Positions 28,840 through 39,592 of a stretch of DNA of 64,000 nt are shown here, piece by piece. Each line of letters starts with the position of its first letter. Positions within the stretch are counted from its first letter, which is position 1. A model generated the notes under the pieces. That model did not search any database, had not been told where the DNA came from, and saw only the letters and a program-made list of their open reading frames with translations. Position numbers and translations under genes: made by a program. This DNA is from Pseudomonas sp. HAR-UPW-AIA-41 (GTDB taxonomy: Bacteria > Pseudomonadota > Gammaproteobacteria > Pseudomonadales > Pseudomonadaceae), in assembly GCF_002304225.1 (NCBI RefSeq), contig NZ_NSLB01000004.1, positions 62,001 through 126,000 on the forward strand, given 5' to 3'.

Positions 28840-31777
28840 CCTTAGCCAGCTGCTGGCCATCAGCACGCTGTACCTGCTGGCCCTGTTCGGCGTCGCCTGG
28901 ATCAGTGAGCGCGGCTGGATTCCCCGGCGCGTCATGCGCCACCCGCTGACCTACACCCTGTCACTGGGCGTGTATGCCAGTGCCTGGGCCTTCTACGGCA
29001 CCGTGGGCATGGCCTACCAGTACGGCTATGGCTTTCTCGCCAGCTACCTGGGGGTATCCGGAGCCTTCCTGCTGGCGCCGGTGCTGCTCTATCCGATTCT
29101 GCGCATCACCCACACCTACCAGCTGTCATCGCTGGCCGACCTGTTCGCGTTCCGCTTCCGCAGCACCGCCGCCGGTACCCTGACCACGGTATTCATGCTG
29201 CTCGGCCTGCTGCCGCTGCTGGCACTGCAGATCCAGTCGGTCGCCGACTCGATCAGTATCCTCACCCACGAACCCCTGCAGGAACGCGTGGCCCTGGCCT
29301 TCTGCGGCCTGATTACCCTGTTCACCATGCTGTTTGGCGCCCGCCATGTGGCCACCCGCGAGAAACATGAAGGCTTGGTGTTTGCCATCGCGTTCGAGTC
29401 GGTGGTCAAGCTGGTGGCCCTTGGCGGCATCGGCCTGTACGCCCTGTATGGCGTGTTCGACGGCCCGCAGGATCTGCAGCAGTGGCTGTTGCAGAACCAG
29501 TCGGCGCTGACCGCCCTGCACACGCCACTGCAGGAAGGTCCGTGGCGTACCCTGCTGCTGGTGTTCTTCGCCTCGGCCATCGTCATGCCGCACATGTACC
29601 ACATGGCCTTCACCGAGAACCTCAACCCACGAGCCATGGTCACGGCCAGCTGGGGCCTGCCACTCTTGCTGCTGCTGTTCAGTCTGGCAGTCCCGCTGAT
29701 CCTCTGGTCGTGCCTCAAGCTCGGCGCCACCACCAGCCCGGAATACTTCACCCTCGGCCTGGGCATCGCCGTGGAAAGCGAGACCCTGGCCCTGCTCGCC
29801 TATGTCGGCGGCCTGTCGGCGGCCAGCGGTCTGATCATCGTGCTGACCCTGGCGCTGTCAGGCATGGTCCTCAATCACATCGTGCTGCCGCTGTACCAGC
29901 CGCCTGCCGAGGGCAACATCTACCGCTGGCTGAAATGGACACGCCGCGGCCTGATCTGCGCCATCATCGTCGCCGGCTATGGTTTCTATCGCCTGCTCAA
30001 GGCCGAACAGGACCTCTCCAACCTGGGCATCGTCGCCTTCGTCGCCACCCTGCAGTTCCTTCCGGCCACCCTCTCGGTACTCTACTGGCCGAACGCCAAT
30101 CGGCGCGGTTTCATCGCCGGCATGCTGGCCGGCATGCTGGTGTGGGCAGTCAGCCTGCTGCTACCACTGCTGGGTAATGTGCAAACGCTCTATGTGCCGC
30201 TGTTCAGCACCGTGTACGTGCTGGATGACACCAGCTGGCACCTCGCGGCCATCGCCTCGCTGGCCGCCAACGTGCTGGTGTTTACCCTGGTGTCGCTGTT
30301 CACCGAGGCCAGCGCCGATGAAGTCAGCGCCGCTGAAGCCTGCGCCGTGGACAATGTGCACCGCCCGCAGCGCCGCGAACTGCTGGCCGTCTCGCCACAG
30401 GAATTTGCCGCACAACTGGCCAAGCCTCTCGGCCCCATGACCGCACAGAAGGAAGTCGAGCGGGCCCTGCGCGATCTGCACCTGCCCTTCGATGAGCGCC
30501 GCCCCTATGCCCTGCGCCGTCTGCGCGACCGCCTGGAGGCCAACCTGTCCGGCCTGATGGGCCCCAGCGTGGCGCAGGATCTGGTGGAAAACTTCCTGCC
30601 CTACAAGTCCGGCAGCAAGGCCTACGTCAGCGAAGACATCCACTTCATCGAGACGCGCCTGGAGGACTACCACTCGCGCCTGACCGGCCTGGCCGCCGAA
30701 CTGGACACCCTGCGCCGCTACCACCGCCAGACCCTGCAGGAACTGCCGATGGGCGTGTGCTCGCTGGCCACCGACCGGGAAATCGTGATGTGGAACCACG
30801 CCATGGAGGATCTCACCGAGATTCCCGCGCAGCAGGTCATCGGTTCCCGACTCGATGCCCTGCCCAGCCCCTGGCGTGAGCTATTGGTGTGCTTCGTCGA
30901 CTTGAATATTGAGCACTTGCACAAGCAGCGCCTGAACCTCGACGGCCAGGCGCGCTGGCTCAATCTGCATAAAGCCGCCATTGAAGAGCCATTGGCACCT
31001 GGCAGCAATGGCTTGGTACTACTAATCGAAGACGTGACCGAGACCCAGTTGCTGGAAGACAAGCTGGTGCACTCCGAACGCCTGGCCAGCATCGGCCGGC
31101 TGGCCGCCGGGGTCGCCCACGAGATCGGCAACCCCATCACCGGCATCGCCTGCCTGGCGCAGAACCTCAAGGAGGAACGCGAGGGCGACGGCGAGCTCGA
31201 GGAAATCAGTCTGCAGATTCTCGAACAGACCAGGCGCGTCTCACGCATCGTGCAGTCACTGATGAGTTTCGCCCACGCCGGCACCCGCACCCATGACGCC
31301 GAACCTGTTTGCCTGGCCGAAGTCGCGCGCGAGGCCATCGGCCTGCTGTCGCTGAACAAGCGCAGCAACGACGTGCAGTTCTTCAACCTCTGTCATCCCG
31401 ATCACTGGGTCAACGGTGACCCGCAGCGCCTGGCTCAGGTGCTGATCAACCTGCTGTCCAACGCACGCGACGCCTCACCGGATGGCGGCATCATCCGGGT
31501 CTCCAGCGAGCAGCAGGGTGACAGTATCGAGCTGACCGTCGAGGATGAGGGCAGCGGTATTCCCCAGTCGATCATGGATCGGCTGTTCGAACCCTTCTTC
31601 ACCACCAAGGACCCGGGCAAAGGTACGGGCCTCGGCCTGGCACTGGTCTATTCGATCGTGGAAGAGCATTATGGGCAGATATCCATCGATAGCCCGGCCT
31701 TCCCTGACCGTCAGTGCGGAACCCGCATTCGTGTCACCCTGCCCCGGCATGTCGAGGCGACGTCCGATGAACCCTGA
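28823..31777 (+). CDS. cbrA: Sensor histidine kinase CbrA
   Basis: 984 residues. Domain order: an SLC5/sodium-solute-symporter-like part of about 13 helices (1-500), a PAS-like region (around 640-740), HisKA with the phospho-acceptor in [14 protein letters not shown] (His near 766), and HATPase with [16 protein letters not shown] and [12 protein letters not shown]. CbrA activates CbrB and controls carbon/nitrogen balance and use of histidine and other amino acids. Translation is probably coupled to cbrX. The response regulator gene follows after 78 bp. Confidence 0.97.
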   Translation: MLTSFSLSQLLAISTLYLLALFGVAWISERGWIPRRVMRHPLTYTLSLGVYASAWAFYGTVGMAYQYGYGFLASYLGVSGAFLLAPVLLYPILRITHTYQLSSLADLFAFRFRSTAAGTLTTVFMLLGLLPLLALQIQSVADSISILTHEPLQERVALAFCGLITLFTMLFGARHVATREKHEGLVFAIAFESVVKLVALGGIGLYALYGVFDGPQDLQQWLLQNQSALTALHTPLQEGPWRTLLLVFFASAIVMPHMYHMAFTENLNPRAMVTASWGLPLLLLLFSLAVPLILWSCLKLGATTSPEYFTLGLGIAVESETLALLAYVGGLSAASGLIIVLTLALSGMVLNHIVLPLYQPPAEGNIYRWLKWTRRGLICAIIVAGYGFYRLLKAEQDLSNLGIVAFVATLQFLPATLSVLYWPNANRRGFIAGMLAGMLVWAVSLLLPLLGNVQTLYVPLFSTVYVLDDTSWHLAAIASLAANVLVFTLVSLFTEASADEVSAAEACAVDNVHRPQRRELLAVSPQEFAAQLAKPLGPMTAQKEVERALRDLHLPFDERRPYALRRLRDRLEANLSGLMGPSVAQDLVENFLPYKSGSKAYVSEDIHFIETRLEDYHSRLTGLAAELDTLRRYHRQTLQELPMGVCSLATDREIVMWNHAMEDLTEIPAQQVIGSRLDALPSPWRELLVCFVDLNIEHLHKQRLNLDGQARWLNLHKAAIEEPLAPGSNGLVLLIEDVTETQLLEDKLVHSERLASIGRLAAGVAHEIGNPITGIACLAQNLKEEREGDGELEEISLQILEQTRRVSRIVQSLMSFAHAGTRTHDAEPVCLAEVAREAIGLLSLNKRSNDVQFFNLCHPDHWVNGDPQRLAQVLINLLSNARDASPDGGIIRVSSEQQGDSIELTVEDEGSGIPQSIMDRLFEPFFTTKDPGKGTGLGLALVYSIVEEHYGQISIDSPAFPDRQCGTRIRVTLPRHVEATSDEP

Positions 31778-31855
31778 GCAATCGCGCGCTCCCGGCCGGC
31801 CTGAAGCCGACTGTGTTGCAGCACCGATCCCGCGACCGTCGAGAGAATTGTATTG

Positions 31856-33262
31856 ATGCCGAACATCCTGATCGTCGAAGACGAAACCATCATCCGCTCC
31901 GCGCTGCGACGCCTGCTGGAGCGCAACCAGTACCAGGTCAGCGAAGCTGGCTCGGTGCAGGAAGCTCAGGAACGCCACAACATCCCCGGTTTCGACCTGA
32001 TCGTCAGTGACCTGCGCCTGCCCGGCGCTCCCGGCACCGAGCTGATCAAGCTTGCCGAAGGCATCCCGGTGCTGATCATGACCAGCTATGCCAGCCTGCG
32101 TTCGGCGGTGGACTCGATGAAGCTTGGCGCGGTGGACTACATCGCCAAGCCCTTCGACCATGACGAGATGCTCCAGGCCGTGGCCCGCATCCTCAAGGAT
32201 CGCGAGAATGCCCGTAACCGCCCGGCAGAAAGCCCGCGCAGCAGTGCGCCTCGCGGTCAGGATAAAGCCGCCGCGGCCAGCGAAGGCGACATGAACATCA
32301 TCGGCAACTGCATGCCGATGCAGGACCTCTTCAGCAAAATCCGCAAAGTGGCACCCACCGATTCCACCGTACTGATTCAGGGTGAATCAGGCACCGGCAA
32401 GGAGCTGGTAGCCCGCGCCCTACACAACCTCTCGCGCCGGGCCAAAGCACCGATGATCTCGGTGAACTGCGCCGCCATCCCGGAAAGCCTGATCGAGTCC
32501 GAGCTTTTTGGTCATGAAAAAGGCGCCTTTACCGGCGCCAGCGCCGGTCGCGCCGGTCTGGTGGAAGCCGCCGATGGCGGCACCCTGTTTCTCGACGAGA
32601 TCGGTGAACTGCCACTGGAAGCCCAGGCCCGCCTGCTGCGCGTGCTGCAAGAAGGCGAGATTCGCCGGGTCGGCTCGGTACAGTCACAGAAGGTCGACGT
32701 ACGCCTGATCGCCGCCACCCACCGCGACCTCAAATCACTGGCCAAGACCGGCCAGTTCCGCGAAGACCTCTACTACCGCCTGAATGTCATCGCCCTGCGC
32801 CTGCCTGCTCTGCGCGAACGTGGCGATGATGTTCTGGAAATCGCACGCTCCTTTCTGGAGCGCCAGTGCACGCAGATGGCGCGCGAAGGCCTGCATTTCA
32901 GCTTCGAGGCCGAACAGGCGATTGCCCAGTACAGCTGGCCTGGCAACGTACGCGAACTGGAAAACGCCATCGAGCGCGCGGTGATCCTCTGCGAGGGCGG
33001 CGAGATCAGCGCCGAGCTGCTGGGCATCGATATCGAGCTGGCGGAGCTGGACGACGATTTCGATAACAGCAGCAGCGGTTCTGGCCTGGAGCCTACCGAA
33101 GACCTGTCACTGGAAGACTACTTCCAGCATTTCGTCCTTGAGCACCAGGACCACATGACCGAAACCGAACTGGCACGCAAACTCGGCATCAGCCGCAAGT
33201 GCCTGTGGGAACGACGCCAGCGCCTAGGCATCCCACGGCGCAAATCCAGCGCCTCATCCTGA
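31856..33262 (+). CDS. cbrB: Sigma-54-dependent response regulator CbrB
   Basis: 468 residues, NtrC type. Receiver domain with phospho-Asp D52 in [10 protein letters not shown] and KPFDHDE; AAA+ domain with GESGTGKE (Walker A), [15 protein letters not shown] (the sigma-54 contact loop) and [14 protein letters not shown] (Walker B); C-terminal helix-turn-helix [17 protein letters not shown]. It drives the sigma-54 promoter of crcZ about 150 bp downstream. Start at ATG 31856; a TTG one codon earlier is less likely. Confidence 0.97.
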   Translation: MPNILIVEDETIIRSALRRLLERNQYQVSEAGSVQEAQERHNIPGFDLIVSDLRLPGAPGTELIKLAEGIPVLIMTSYASLRSAVDSMKLGAVDYIAKPFDHDEMLQAVARILKDRENARNRPAESPRSSAPRGQDKAAAASEGDMNIIGNCMPMQDLFSKIRKVAPTDSTVLIQGESGTGKELVARALHNLSRRAKAPMISVNCAAIPESLIESELFGHEKGAFTGASAGRAGLVEAADGGTLFLDEIGELPLEAQARLLRVLQEGEIRRVGSVQSQKVDVRLIAATHRDLKSLAKTGQFREDLYYRLNVIALRLPALRERGDDVLEIARSFLERQCTQMAREGLHFSFEAEQAIAQYSWPGNVRELENAIERAVILCEGGEISAELLGIDIELAELDDDFDNSSSGSGLEPTEDLSLEDYFQHFVLEHQDHMTETELARKLGISRKCLWERRQRLGIPRRKSSASS

Positions 33263-33267
33263 CCCAG

Positions 33268-33290
33268 ACTGCCGGCCCCGAGCCGGCAGT
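33268..33290 (+). terminator. Hairpin after cbrB
   Basis: Perfect ACTGCCGGC/GCCGGCAGT arms with a 5-base loop, 6 bp after the cbrB stop and just before the CbrB-type site. The T-run is short. Confidence 0.65.
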
Positions 33291-33294
33291 TTGC

Positions 33295-33320
33295 TGTTAC
33301 CCCCTCAATATCTCGTAACA
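33295..33320 (+). promoter_or_regulatory. CbrB-type upstream activating site for crcZ
   Basis: TGTTAC (33295-33300) and GTAACA (33315-33320) separated by 14 bp match the CbrB recognition pattern I recall from P. putida work. A further GTAAC half-site lies at 33336-33340. They are about 100-120 bp upstream of the sigma-54 promoter, the usual enhancer distance. Confidence 0.75.
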
Positions 33321-33417
33321 AGTCCGGGGAAAGCGGTAACGAGAATGCCCCCACCAGCACCACACTGGCGCCACACAAAACCATCAAACCATTGTTTTTA
33401 AAGGATTTTCAAAAGTT

Positions 33418-33431
33418 GGCACGCCATCTGC
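33418..33431 (+). promoter_or_regulatory. Sigma-54 promoter of crcZ
   Basis: TTGGCAC with GG at 33418-33419 and GC at 33430-33431, exactly 10 bp apart, is the -24/-12 pattern. The predicted start falls around 33442. Confidence 0.85.
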
Positions 33432-33441
33432 TTTCTATTTG

Positions 33442-33820
33442 GCACAACAACAATAAAAAGCTCCAACCAAAAACAATAAGAACAAGACGTTACGACTCCC
33501 GCACAACAAAAACAAAAATGTGGAGGCGCAGTTAACTGATTGTTTTGGAGAGGAAGCGCCGCCGGGTAAAACCGCAGCCAGACCGAGAATAATAAAACTG
33601 CCCCGAGGCAGCAGCCGCTCTGACTGGATCATGGATTGATCATGGCAACATCAGCTTCCAAAGCAATCCGTTGGCTACTGACTCCCTGCTTGGGAGTAGC
33701 TGACAAGGCCCCTGGCCTGCCTTACGGGTCAAACAATTCCAACAACAAGCCCGTAATAATAATAAAAACAAAGCACGCACCAACTTGGGGGGGAACTTCG
33801 GTTCCCCCAGTAGCTTTGCC
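33442..33820 (+). ncRNA. crcZ: CrcZ small RNA (Hfq/Crc-sequestering decoy)
   Basis: About 380 nt between cbrB and pcnB, the position of CrcZ in pseudomonads. It begins with GCACAACAACAATAA, as I recall for P. aeruginosa CrcZ, and carries five clusters of the A-rich AANAANAA motif (around 33446-33456, 33472-33485, 33505-33518, 33588-33595 and 33741-33772). CrcZ binds Hfq/Crc and relieves translational repression of catabolic mRNAs when preferred carbon sources run out. The 3' end is placed after a GGGGGAAC-TTCG-GTTCCCCC hairpin (33789-33808); its T-run is weak, so the end is approximate. Confidence 0.9.
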
Positions 33821-33838
33821 CCTTCTCCCCCCGCTGCA

Positions 33839-33867
33839 TTCACCAGCCTTCGTGCCAGTGCTAGAAT
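33839..33867 (+). promoter_or_regulatory. Candidate promoter of pcnB
   Basis: TTCACC (33839-33844) and TAGAAT (33862-33867) are 17 bp apart, with TGC directly before the -10 box (extended -10). It lies just after the crcZ hairpin and about 60 bp ahead of the pcnB ATG. Confidence 0.5.
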
Positions 33868-33928
33868 CCGCGCCTATTGCCCGGGCCTCTATCCTGCCGG
33901 CCCCGAAATCCATTCGACAGAACACCCC

Positions 33929-35335
33929 ATGCTGAAGAAGCTGATCCAGTCGCTACGACGCAAGCGCCCCAACGCCACTCCGCGCAGCACACCCACCGTG
34001 CTCAATGCCCGCCAGCATAATCTGGCCCGCGACCGCATCAGCCGCAACGCCGTGAATGTGGTCGAGCGATTGCAGAAAGCCGGCTACCAGGCCTACACCG
34101 TGGGAGGCTGCGTCCGCGACCTGATGCTGGACTTCGACCCGAAGGATTTTGACGTCGCGACCAGCGCCACCCCCGAACAGGTCCGAGCCGAGTTCCGCAA
34201 CGCACGCATCATTGGCCGGCGTTTCAAACTGGTTCATGTGCATTTCGGCCGCGAGATCATCGAAGTCGCGACCTTCCGTGCCAACCATCCGGAAATCGAT
34301 GACGAAGACAACCCGCAGCAATCCTCCCGCCACGAAAGCGGGCGCATCCTGCGCGACAACGTCTACGGCAGCCTGGAGGACGACGCCCAACGCCGCGACT
34401 TCACCATCAATGCCCTGTATTACGACCCGGTGACCGAGCGCGTACTCGACTACGCCCATGGCGTGCCTGACATCCGCAACCGGCAGATACGCTTGATCGG
34501 CGACCCGACCCAGCGCTACCAGGAAGACCCGGTGCGTATGCTGCGTGCGGTGCGCTTTGCCGCCAAGCTCGACTTCGACATCGAACGCCACACCGCCGCG
34601 CCAATCCAGCGCCTGGCCCCACTGCTGCGCGACATTCCCTCGGCGCGCCTGTTCGACGAAGTGCTCAAGCTGTTCCTCTCCGGCTACGCCGAACACACCT
34701 TCGAACTGCTGCTGCAATATGATCTGTTCGCCCCGCTGTTCCCCGCCGCAGGGGCTGCCCTGCGTCAGCAGCCGGACTATGCCGGCAAGCTGATTCGCCA
34801 GGCCCTGATCAATACCGACGACCGCATCGAACAGGGCAAGCCGGTTACCCCCGCCTTCCTCTTCGCCGCGCTTCTCTGGCCTGCGCTGCCAGCCCGCGTG
34901 CTGCGCCTGCAGGAACAGGGCATGCCGCCGATCCCGGCCATGCAGGAAGCGGCACACAGCCTGATCGCCGAGCAGTGCCAGCGCACTGCTATCCCCAAGC
35001 GATTCACCATTCCGATCCGCGAAATCTGGGACATGCAGGAGCGCCTGCCGCGCCGCCAAGGCAAGCGGGCCGACCTGCTGCTGGAAAATCCGCGCTTCCG
35101 CGCCGGTTATGACTTCCTTCTGCTGCGTGAAAGCGCAGGCGAGCAAACGGACGGTCTGGGCGACTGGTGGACTGACTATCAGGAAGTCTCCGACAGCGAA
35201 CGCCGGCAGATGATCCGCGACCTCAGCAGCAAAGAGCGGGAAGACAGCAATGGCGCGCCACGCAAGCGCCGTCGCGGCGGTAATCGCCGGCGTCGCGGCC
35301 CGCGCAGTGACGGCAACGCACCCAGCGGCGAATAA
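33929..35335 (+). CDS. pcnB: Poly(A) polymerase I
   Basis: 468 residues. Class II nucleotidyltransferase head with GGCVRDLMLD and the catalytic D-x-D in DPKDFDVATSATPEQV, an RNA/primer-binding core (RRDFTINALYYDP, DPVRMLRAVRFAAKL), and a basic Arg-rich tail (RKRRRGGNRRRRG). It adds 3' poly(A) tails that promote RNA decay. The ATG at 33929 is preferred: the frame is open upstream, but that part lies inside crcZ. folK starts one base after its stop. Confidence 0.95.
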   Translation: MLKKLIQSLRRKRPNATPRSTPTVLNARQHNLARDRISRNAVNVVERLQKAGYQAYTVGGCVRDLMLDFDPKDFDVATSATPEQVRAEFRNARIIGRRFKLVHVHFGREIIEVATFRANHPEIDDEDNPQQSSRHESGRILRDNVYGSLEDDAQRRDFTINALYYDPVTERVLDYAHGVPDIRNRQIRLIGDPTQRYQEDPVRMLRAVRFAAKLDFDIERHTAAPIQRLAPLLRDIPSARLFDEVLKLFLSGYAEHTFELLLQYDLFAPLFPAAGAALRQQPDYAGKLIRQALINTDDRIEQGKPVTPAFLFAALLWPALPARVLRLQEQGMPPIPAMQEAAHSLIAEQCQRTAIPKRFTIPIREIWDMQERLPRRQGKRADLLLENPRFRAGYDFLLLRESAGEQTDGLGDWWTDYQEVSDSERRQMIRDLSSKEREDSNGAPRKRRRGGNRRRRGPRSDGNAPSGE

Positions 35336-35336
35336 G

Positions 35337-35846
35337 ATGGAGCGCGTGTATATCGGCCTCGGCAGCAATCTCGCCGAGCCTCAGGAGCAACTGCGCGCCG
35401 CCCTGCAGGCCCTGCAGGGGCTGCCTGACAGCCAGCTCAGCAGATGCTCTTCGCTGTATGCCAGCGACCCGCTCGGCCCACCCGACCAGCCGCGCTACGT
35501 CAATGCCGTGGCCGCTCTCGACACCCGCCTCGAACCGCACGAGCTGCTTGATCATCTGCAGCACATCGAGCTCGAGCAGGGGCGCCAGCGCAAGGCCGAA
35601 CGCTGGGGGCCGCGCACGCTCGATCTGGACATTCTGCTGTTTGGCCAACGCCTGCTGAACGACGAGCGCCTGACCGTGCCACACTACCATATGCATGCCC
35701 GCGCCTTCGTTCTGTATCCGCTGGCCGAGCTGGCCCCCGACCTGCAGCTACCCGATGGCCGCACGCTGGCCACACTGCTGAGCGCCTGCCCCTTCACTGG
35801 CCTTGAGCGTATTGCCGAGGCGCCTCTGCTGGCGGTAACGACGTAA
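35337..35846 (+). CDS. folK: 2-amino-4-hydroxy-6-hydroxymethyldihydropteridine diphosphokinase
   Basis: 169 residues. Transfers pyrophosphate from ATP to hydroxymethyl-dihydropterin in folate synthesis. Signatures: VYIGLGSNLAEP at the N-terminus, RKAERWGPRTLDLDILLFG, and VPHYHMHARAFVLYPL. It starts one base after the pcnB stop, so it is co-translated. The next pathway enzyme, FolP, is encoded at the far right of the window. Confidence 0.95.
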   Translation: MERVYIGLGSNLAEPQEQLRAALQALQGLPDSQLSRCSSLYASDPLGPPDQPRYVNAVAALDTRLEPHELLDHLQHIELEQGRQRKAERWGPRTLDLDILLFGQRLLNDERLTVPHYHMHARAFVLYPLAELAPDLQLPDGRTLATLLSACPFTGLERIAEAPLLAVTT

Positions 35847-35866
35847 CACGCAGGTAACACCTGCAA

Positions 35867-35898
35867 TTGACTTCCCCGCCCCCCATCAGGACTATAGG
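35867..35898 (+). promoter_or_regulatory. Weak candidate promoter for panBC
   Basis: TTGACT (35867-35872) is followed 18 bp later by ACTATA or 20 bp later by TATAGG. The 161-bp folK-panB gap otherwise shows repeated GTAACA hexamers just upstream. Confidence 0.3.
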
Positions 35899-36007
35899 CG
35901 TCCCGTTGCCTAGCGCCCTGTTTCGAGAGGCGCCAATCCAGGCCTGCCGACGCTGACATTGCCCCGCGCAGTCGCCGTACGCCGGCAGCTTGAATGAGGA
36001 CATGCCC

Positions 36008-36808
36008 ATGCCTGATGTAACCCTGACCACCCTGCAAGAGCTGAAGCAGCGCGGCGAGAAGATCGCCATGCTCACGGCCTATGATGCCACCTTCGCCCAG
36101 GCGGCCTGCCAGGCTGGCGTCGATGTGCTGCTGGTCGGCGATTCCCTTGGCATGGTTTTGCAAGGTCAGGACAGCACTCTGCCGGTCAGCGTCGCCGACA
36201 TGGCCTATCACACTGCTGCCGTTAAACGTGGTAACCGAGGCGCACTGATCCTCGCCGACCTGCCGTTCATGAGCTACGCGACGCTGGAACAGACCTTTGC
36301 CAACTGCGCCGCGCTGATGCAGGCCGGCGCACACATGGTCAAGCTTGAAGGCGCGGCCTGGTTGGCCGAGCCTATCCGCCTGCTGGCCGAGCGCGGCATT
36401 CCGGTCTGCGCGCACCTGGGGCTGACCCCGCAGGCGGTCAACATCCTCGGCGGCTACAAGGTTCAGGGGCGCCAGGAGGCCCAGGCCCGTCAATTGCGTG
36501 CCGACGCCATGGCACTGGAGCAAGCGGGTGCCGCCATGCTCCTGCTCGAATGCGTGCCCAGCGCACTCGCCGCGGAAATCAGCCAGTCGGTGAAAATTCC
36601 GGTGATCGGCATTGGCGCCGGCGTCGATACCGATGGCCAGGTTCTGGTGTTGCACGACATGCTGGGCCTGGCCCTGTCAGGGCGCACACCGAAGTTCGTG
36701 AAAAACTTCATGGACGGTCAACCTTCCATCCAGGCAGCACTGGCCGCCTACGTGAGCGCCGTGAAGGAACGCAGTTTCCCCGCTCCCGAGCACGGATTCT
36801 CCGCATGA
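36008..36808 (+). CDS. panB: 3-methyl-2-oxobutanoate hydroxymethyltransferase
   Basis: 266 residues. First committed enzyme of pantothenate synthesis (ketopantoate from ketoisovalerate and methylene-tetrahydrofolate). TIM barrel with [21 protein letters not shown] (metal Asp), and VKLEGA. The ATG at 36008 has GAGGA 7 bases upstream; an ATG two codons earlier is too close to that site. Its stop overlaps the panC start by ATGA. Confidence 0.97.
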   Translation: MPDVTLTTLQELKQRGEKIAMLTAYDATFAQAACQAGVDVLLVGDSLGMVLQGQDSTLPVSVADMAYHTAAVKRGNRGALILADLPFMSYATLEQTFANCAALMQAGAHMVKLEGAAWLAEPIRLLAERGIPVCAHLGLTPQAVNILGGYKVQGRQEAQARQLRADAMALEQAGAAMLLLECVPSALAAEISQSVKIPVIGIGAGVDTDGQVLVLHDMLGLALSGRTPKFVKNFMDGQPSIQAALAAYVSAVKERSFPAPEHGFSA

Positions 36809-37659
36809 ACACCGTCAAGACCGTACGCGAACTGCGTGCCGCCATTGCCCGCGCGCGCGCTGAAGGCAAGCGCATCGGCTTCGTACCAACCATGGGCAAC
36901 CTGCACAGCGGCCACGTCGCGCTGGTGGAGAAAGCCAGCCAGCGAGCCGACTTCGTGGTGGCCAGCATCTTCGTCAATCCGCTGCAGTTCGGCCCCAACG
37001 AGGACCTCGCCAAATACCCGCGCACCCTCGCCGCCGATCAGGAGAAACTGGTCAGCGCCGGCTGCCATCTGCTGTTCGCCCCGACGCCCGAGGAGATGTA
37101 TCCCCAGGGCATGGACAACCAGACCCGCATCAGCGTGCCGGTAGTATCCGAAGGTCTCTGCGGCGGAAGTCGCCCGGGGCATTTCGAGGGCGTCGCCACC
37201 GTGGTGGCCAAGCTGTTCAACATGGTTCAGCCGGATCTGGCGATCTTCGGTGAAAAGGATTTCCAGCAACTGGCGGTGATCCGCAAGCTGGTACGCGATC
37301 TCAACCTGCCGGTACAGATTTTCGGTGAGCCCACGGTGCGCGCCGACGACGGCCTGGCCCTGTCCTCGCGCAACGGTTACCTGAGTGCCGAGCAGCGCCA
37401 GGTAGCGCCTCAGCTGTTCGCCACCCTAAAGGACATGGCCGACAGCATCTGTGGCGGCCGCGACGATTTCTCACGCCTGACTCTGGATGGTCTCAAGCAC
37501 CTGGAGAAGGCCGGTTTCCGCCCCGATTACCTGGAAATCCGCGAAGCGGGCAGCCTGCGCCCGGCCCAGGCCGGCGACAGGGAACTGGTGATTCTGGTGG
37601 CGGCCTACCTGGGCACCACCCGGCTGATAGACAATCTGGCGTTCACCAGCCACCCCTGA
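36805..37659 (+). CDS. panC: Pantothenate synthetase
   Basis: 284 residues. Joins pantoate and beta-alanine using ATP. Contains [10 protein letters not shown] (HIGH-like motif), [33 protein letters not shown] and LSSRNGYL. It is coupled to panB. The beta-alanine-forming gene panD, which follows panC in P. aeruginosa, is absent here: only 113 bp separate panC from pgi. Confidence 0.97.
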   Translation: MNTVKTVRELRAAIARARAEGKRIGFVPTMGNLHSGHVALVEKASQRADFVVASIFVNPLQFGPNEDLAKYPRTLAADQEKLVSAGCHLLFAPTPEEMYPQGMDNQTRISVPVVSEGLCGGSRPGHFEGVATVVAKLFNMVQPDLAIFGEKDFQQLAVIRKLVRDLNLPVQIFGEPTVRADDGLALSSRNGYLSAEQRQVAPQLFATLKDMADSICGGRDDFSRLTLDGLKHLEKAGFRPDYLEIREAGSLRPAQAGDRELVILVAAYLGTTRLIDNLAFTSHP

Positions 37660-37712
37660 ACCTGACTCGAAGAGCGCCAGCCATTGGCTTGCGCCACATA
37701 ACCGCTAGAATC

Positions 37713-37736
37713 AAGCCCGGTCTTACCGGGCTTTTT
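37713..37736 (+). terminator. Intrinsic terminator after panC
   Basis: AAGCCCGG and CCGGGCTT arms with a 5-base loop, then T5. It sits 36 bp ahead of the pgi start codon, which implies that pgi has a promoter elsewhere or is read through. Confidence 0.85.
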
Positions 37737-37772
37737 CATAACAATGCCAGCCACTCTTGCCGCAAGGTTTAT

Positions 37773-39437
37773 ATGGATCATCACCTGACGCCCCTCGATG
37801 TCACCCAACTGGCCAACTGGAAGGCTCTCACCGAACACCGGGATGCGATGAGCACGTTCAGCATGCGCGCGGCCTTCGCCGGCGACAGCCAGCGTTTTCA
37901 GCGTTTCAGTCTGTATGCCTGCGGCCTGATGCTGGACTACTCGAAAAACCTGATCACCGAGCAGACCCTCGAGCTGCTGGTGAAACTGGCCGAAGAGGCG
38001 CAACTGGGCGATGCCATCAGCGCCATGTTCAACGGTCAGGTGATCAACGCCTCGGAGCAGCGCCCCGTGCTACATACAGCGCTGCGTCGCCCCGTGGGCG
38101 ACAAGGTGTTCGTCGGCGGCAAGAACATCATGACCGACGTACATCAGGTGCTGCAGCAAATGACCGATCTGGTCACCCGCCTGCACAACGGGCTTTGGCG
38201 CGGCTACAGCGAGAAGGTCATCACCGATGTGGTCAATATCGGCATCGGCGGCTCCTTCCTCGGCCCGCAACTGGTTTCCGAGGCCCTGCTTCCTTTCGCT
38301 CAGAAGGGACTGCGCTGCCACTACCTAGCGAACGTGGACGGCAGCGAGTTCCGCGAACTGGTCAGCAAGCTGTCGGCGGAAACCACTCTGTTCATCGTTT
38401 CCAGCAAGTCGTTCAGCACCCTGGAAACCCTGAAGAATGCCCAGGCGGCAAGAGCCTGGTACCTGGCTCAGGGCGGCAGCGAGGCCGAACTGCACCGCCA
38501 CTTCATCGCCGTATCGAGCAATGTCGCCGCAGCCAAGGCCTTCGGCATCCGCGAGGAAAACGTGCTGCCGATGTGGGACTGGGTGGGTGGGCGCTACTCG
38601 CTGTGGTCGGCCATCGGTCTGCCGATCGCCATGTCCATCGGCATTTCCAACTTCAAGGAAATGCTCTCCGGCGCCTATGCCATGGACCAGCATTTCCAGA
38701 GCTCCCCCTTCGACCGCAACATCCCGGTGCTGCTGGCCCTGCTCGGCGTCTGGTACGGTGATTTCTGGGGCGCACGCAGCCAGGCGATCCTGCCGTACGA
38801 CTACTACCTGCGCAACATCACCGACCACCTGCAACAACTGGACATGGAGTCCAACGGTAAGACTGTGCGCCAGGATGGCTCGCCGATCACCGCCGGCACC
38901 GGCCCTGTGATCTGGGGTGGCGTCGGCTGCAACGGCCAGCATGCCTATCACCAGTTGCTGCATCAGGGCAGCCAGCTGATTCCGGCCGACTTCATCGTGC
39001 CGGTATCCAGCTATAACCCGGTCGCCGACCACCACCAGTGGCTGTATGCCAACTGCCTGTCGCAGAGCCAGGCGCTGATGCAGGGCAAGAGCCGTGAGGA
39101 AGCCGAGGCCGAACTGCGCAGCAAGGGCCTGCCGGAAAGCGAAGTGCAGCGCCTGGCGCCGCACAAGGTGATCCCCGGCAACCGGCCGAGCAACACCCTG
39201 GTGCTGGAACGCATCAGCCCGCGCCGCCTCGGCGCGTTGATCGCCATGTACGAGCACAAGGTCTATGTACAGAGCGTGCTCTGGGGGATCAATGCCTTTG
39301 ACCAGTGGGGTGTGGAGCTTGGCAAGGAGCTAGGCAAGAACGTCTATTCGCGCCTCACCGGCAGCGACGACAGCCAGGCCGATGACGGCTCGACCCAGGG
39401 CCTGATCGAGTTTTTCCGCGGTCGCCACCGCGGCTAA
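37773..39437 (+). CDS. pgi: Glucose-6-phosphate isomerase
   Basis: 554 residues. Interconverts glucose-6-phosphate and fructose-6-phosphate. PGI signatures are present: [44 protein letters not shown] and [14 protein letters not shown]. The ATG at 37773 follows AAGG by a few bases. In pseudomonads, which degrade glucose through Entner-Doudoroff, it works mainly in recycling and gluconeogenesis. Confidence 0.97.
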   Translation: MDHHLTPLDVTQLANWKALTEHRDAMSTFSMRAAFAGDSQRFQRFSLYACGLMLDYSKNLITEQTLELLVKLAEEAQLGDAISAMFNGQVINASEQRPVLHTALRRPVGDKVFVGGKNIMTDVHQVLQQMTDLVTRLHNGLWRGYSEKVITDVVNIGIGGSFLGPQLVSEALLPFAQKGLRCHYLANVDGSEFRELVSKLSAETTLFIVSSKSFSTLETLKNAQAARAWYLAQGGSEAELHRHFIAVSSNVAAAKAFGIREENVLPMWDWVGGRYSLWSAIGLPIAMSIGISNFKEMLSGAYAMDQHFQSSPFDRNIPVLLALLGVWYGDFWGARSQAILPYDYYLRNITDHLQQLDMESNGKTVRQDGSPITAGTGPVIWGGVGCNGQHAYHQLLHQGSQLIPADFIVPVSSYNPVADHHQWLYANCLSQSQALMQGKSREEAEAELRSKGLPESEVQRLAPHKVIPGNRPSNTLVLERISPRRLGALIAMYEHKVYVQSVLWGINAFDQWGVELGKELGKNVYSRLTGSDDSQADDGSTQGLIEFFRGRHRG

Positions 39438-39458
39438 GCAAAGCCACCCGCCGCAGTC

Positions 39459-39495
39459 AAAGCCGATCGCGCCGTATAGACCGGTCGGCTTTTTT
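39459..39495 (+). terminator. Intrinsic terminator after pgi
   Basis: AAAGCCGA/TCGGCTTT arms around an 18-base insert containing further short pairing, followed by a T-run. Confidence 0.85.
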
Positions 39496-39545
39496 GTCGC
39501 CATCGGCTGACCAATATGCCAGCCATATACTGCGCACCAACTATT

Positions 39546-39567
39546 GAACCAAGCAGTTGCTTGGTTC
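39546..39567 (+). other. Inverted repeat in the acs leader
   Basis: GAACCAAGCA and TGCTTGGTTC flank a central GT. As RNA it can form an 8-bp stem with loop CAGUUG close to the presumed 5' end of the acs mRNA; as DNA it could be a dimeric operator. It lies 15 bp after a TATACT box (39526-39531) that may be the -10 element. Confidence 0.5.
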
Positions 39568-39592
39568 ACCCTAGCGTCCATAGCGAAATCAC

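Noticed and set aside
33785..33928. N-terminal extension of pcnB into the upstream region
   Set aside because: It runs through the 3' hairpin of crcZ and the candidate pcnB promoter; the ATG at 33929 begins the normal protein.
33636..33935. Open frame of 99 codons downstream of cbrB
   Set aside because: It lies inside crcZ, contains the A-rich Hfq motifs and has no ribosome site; better explained as non-coding RNA.
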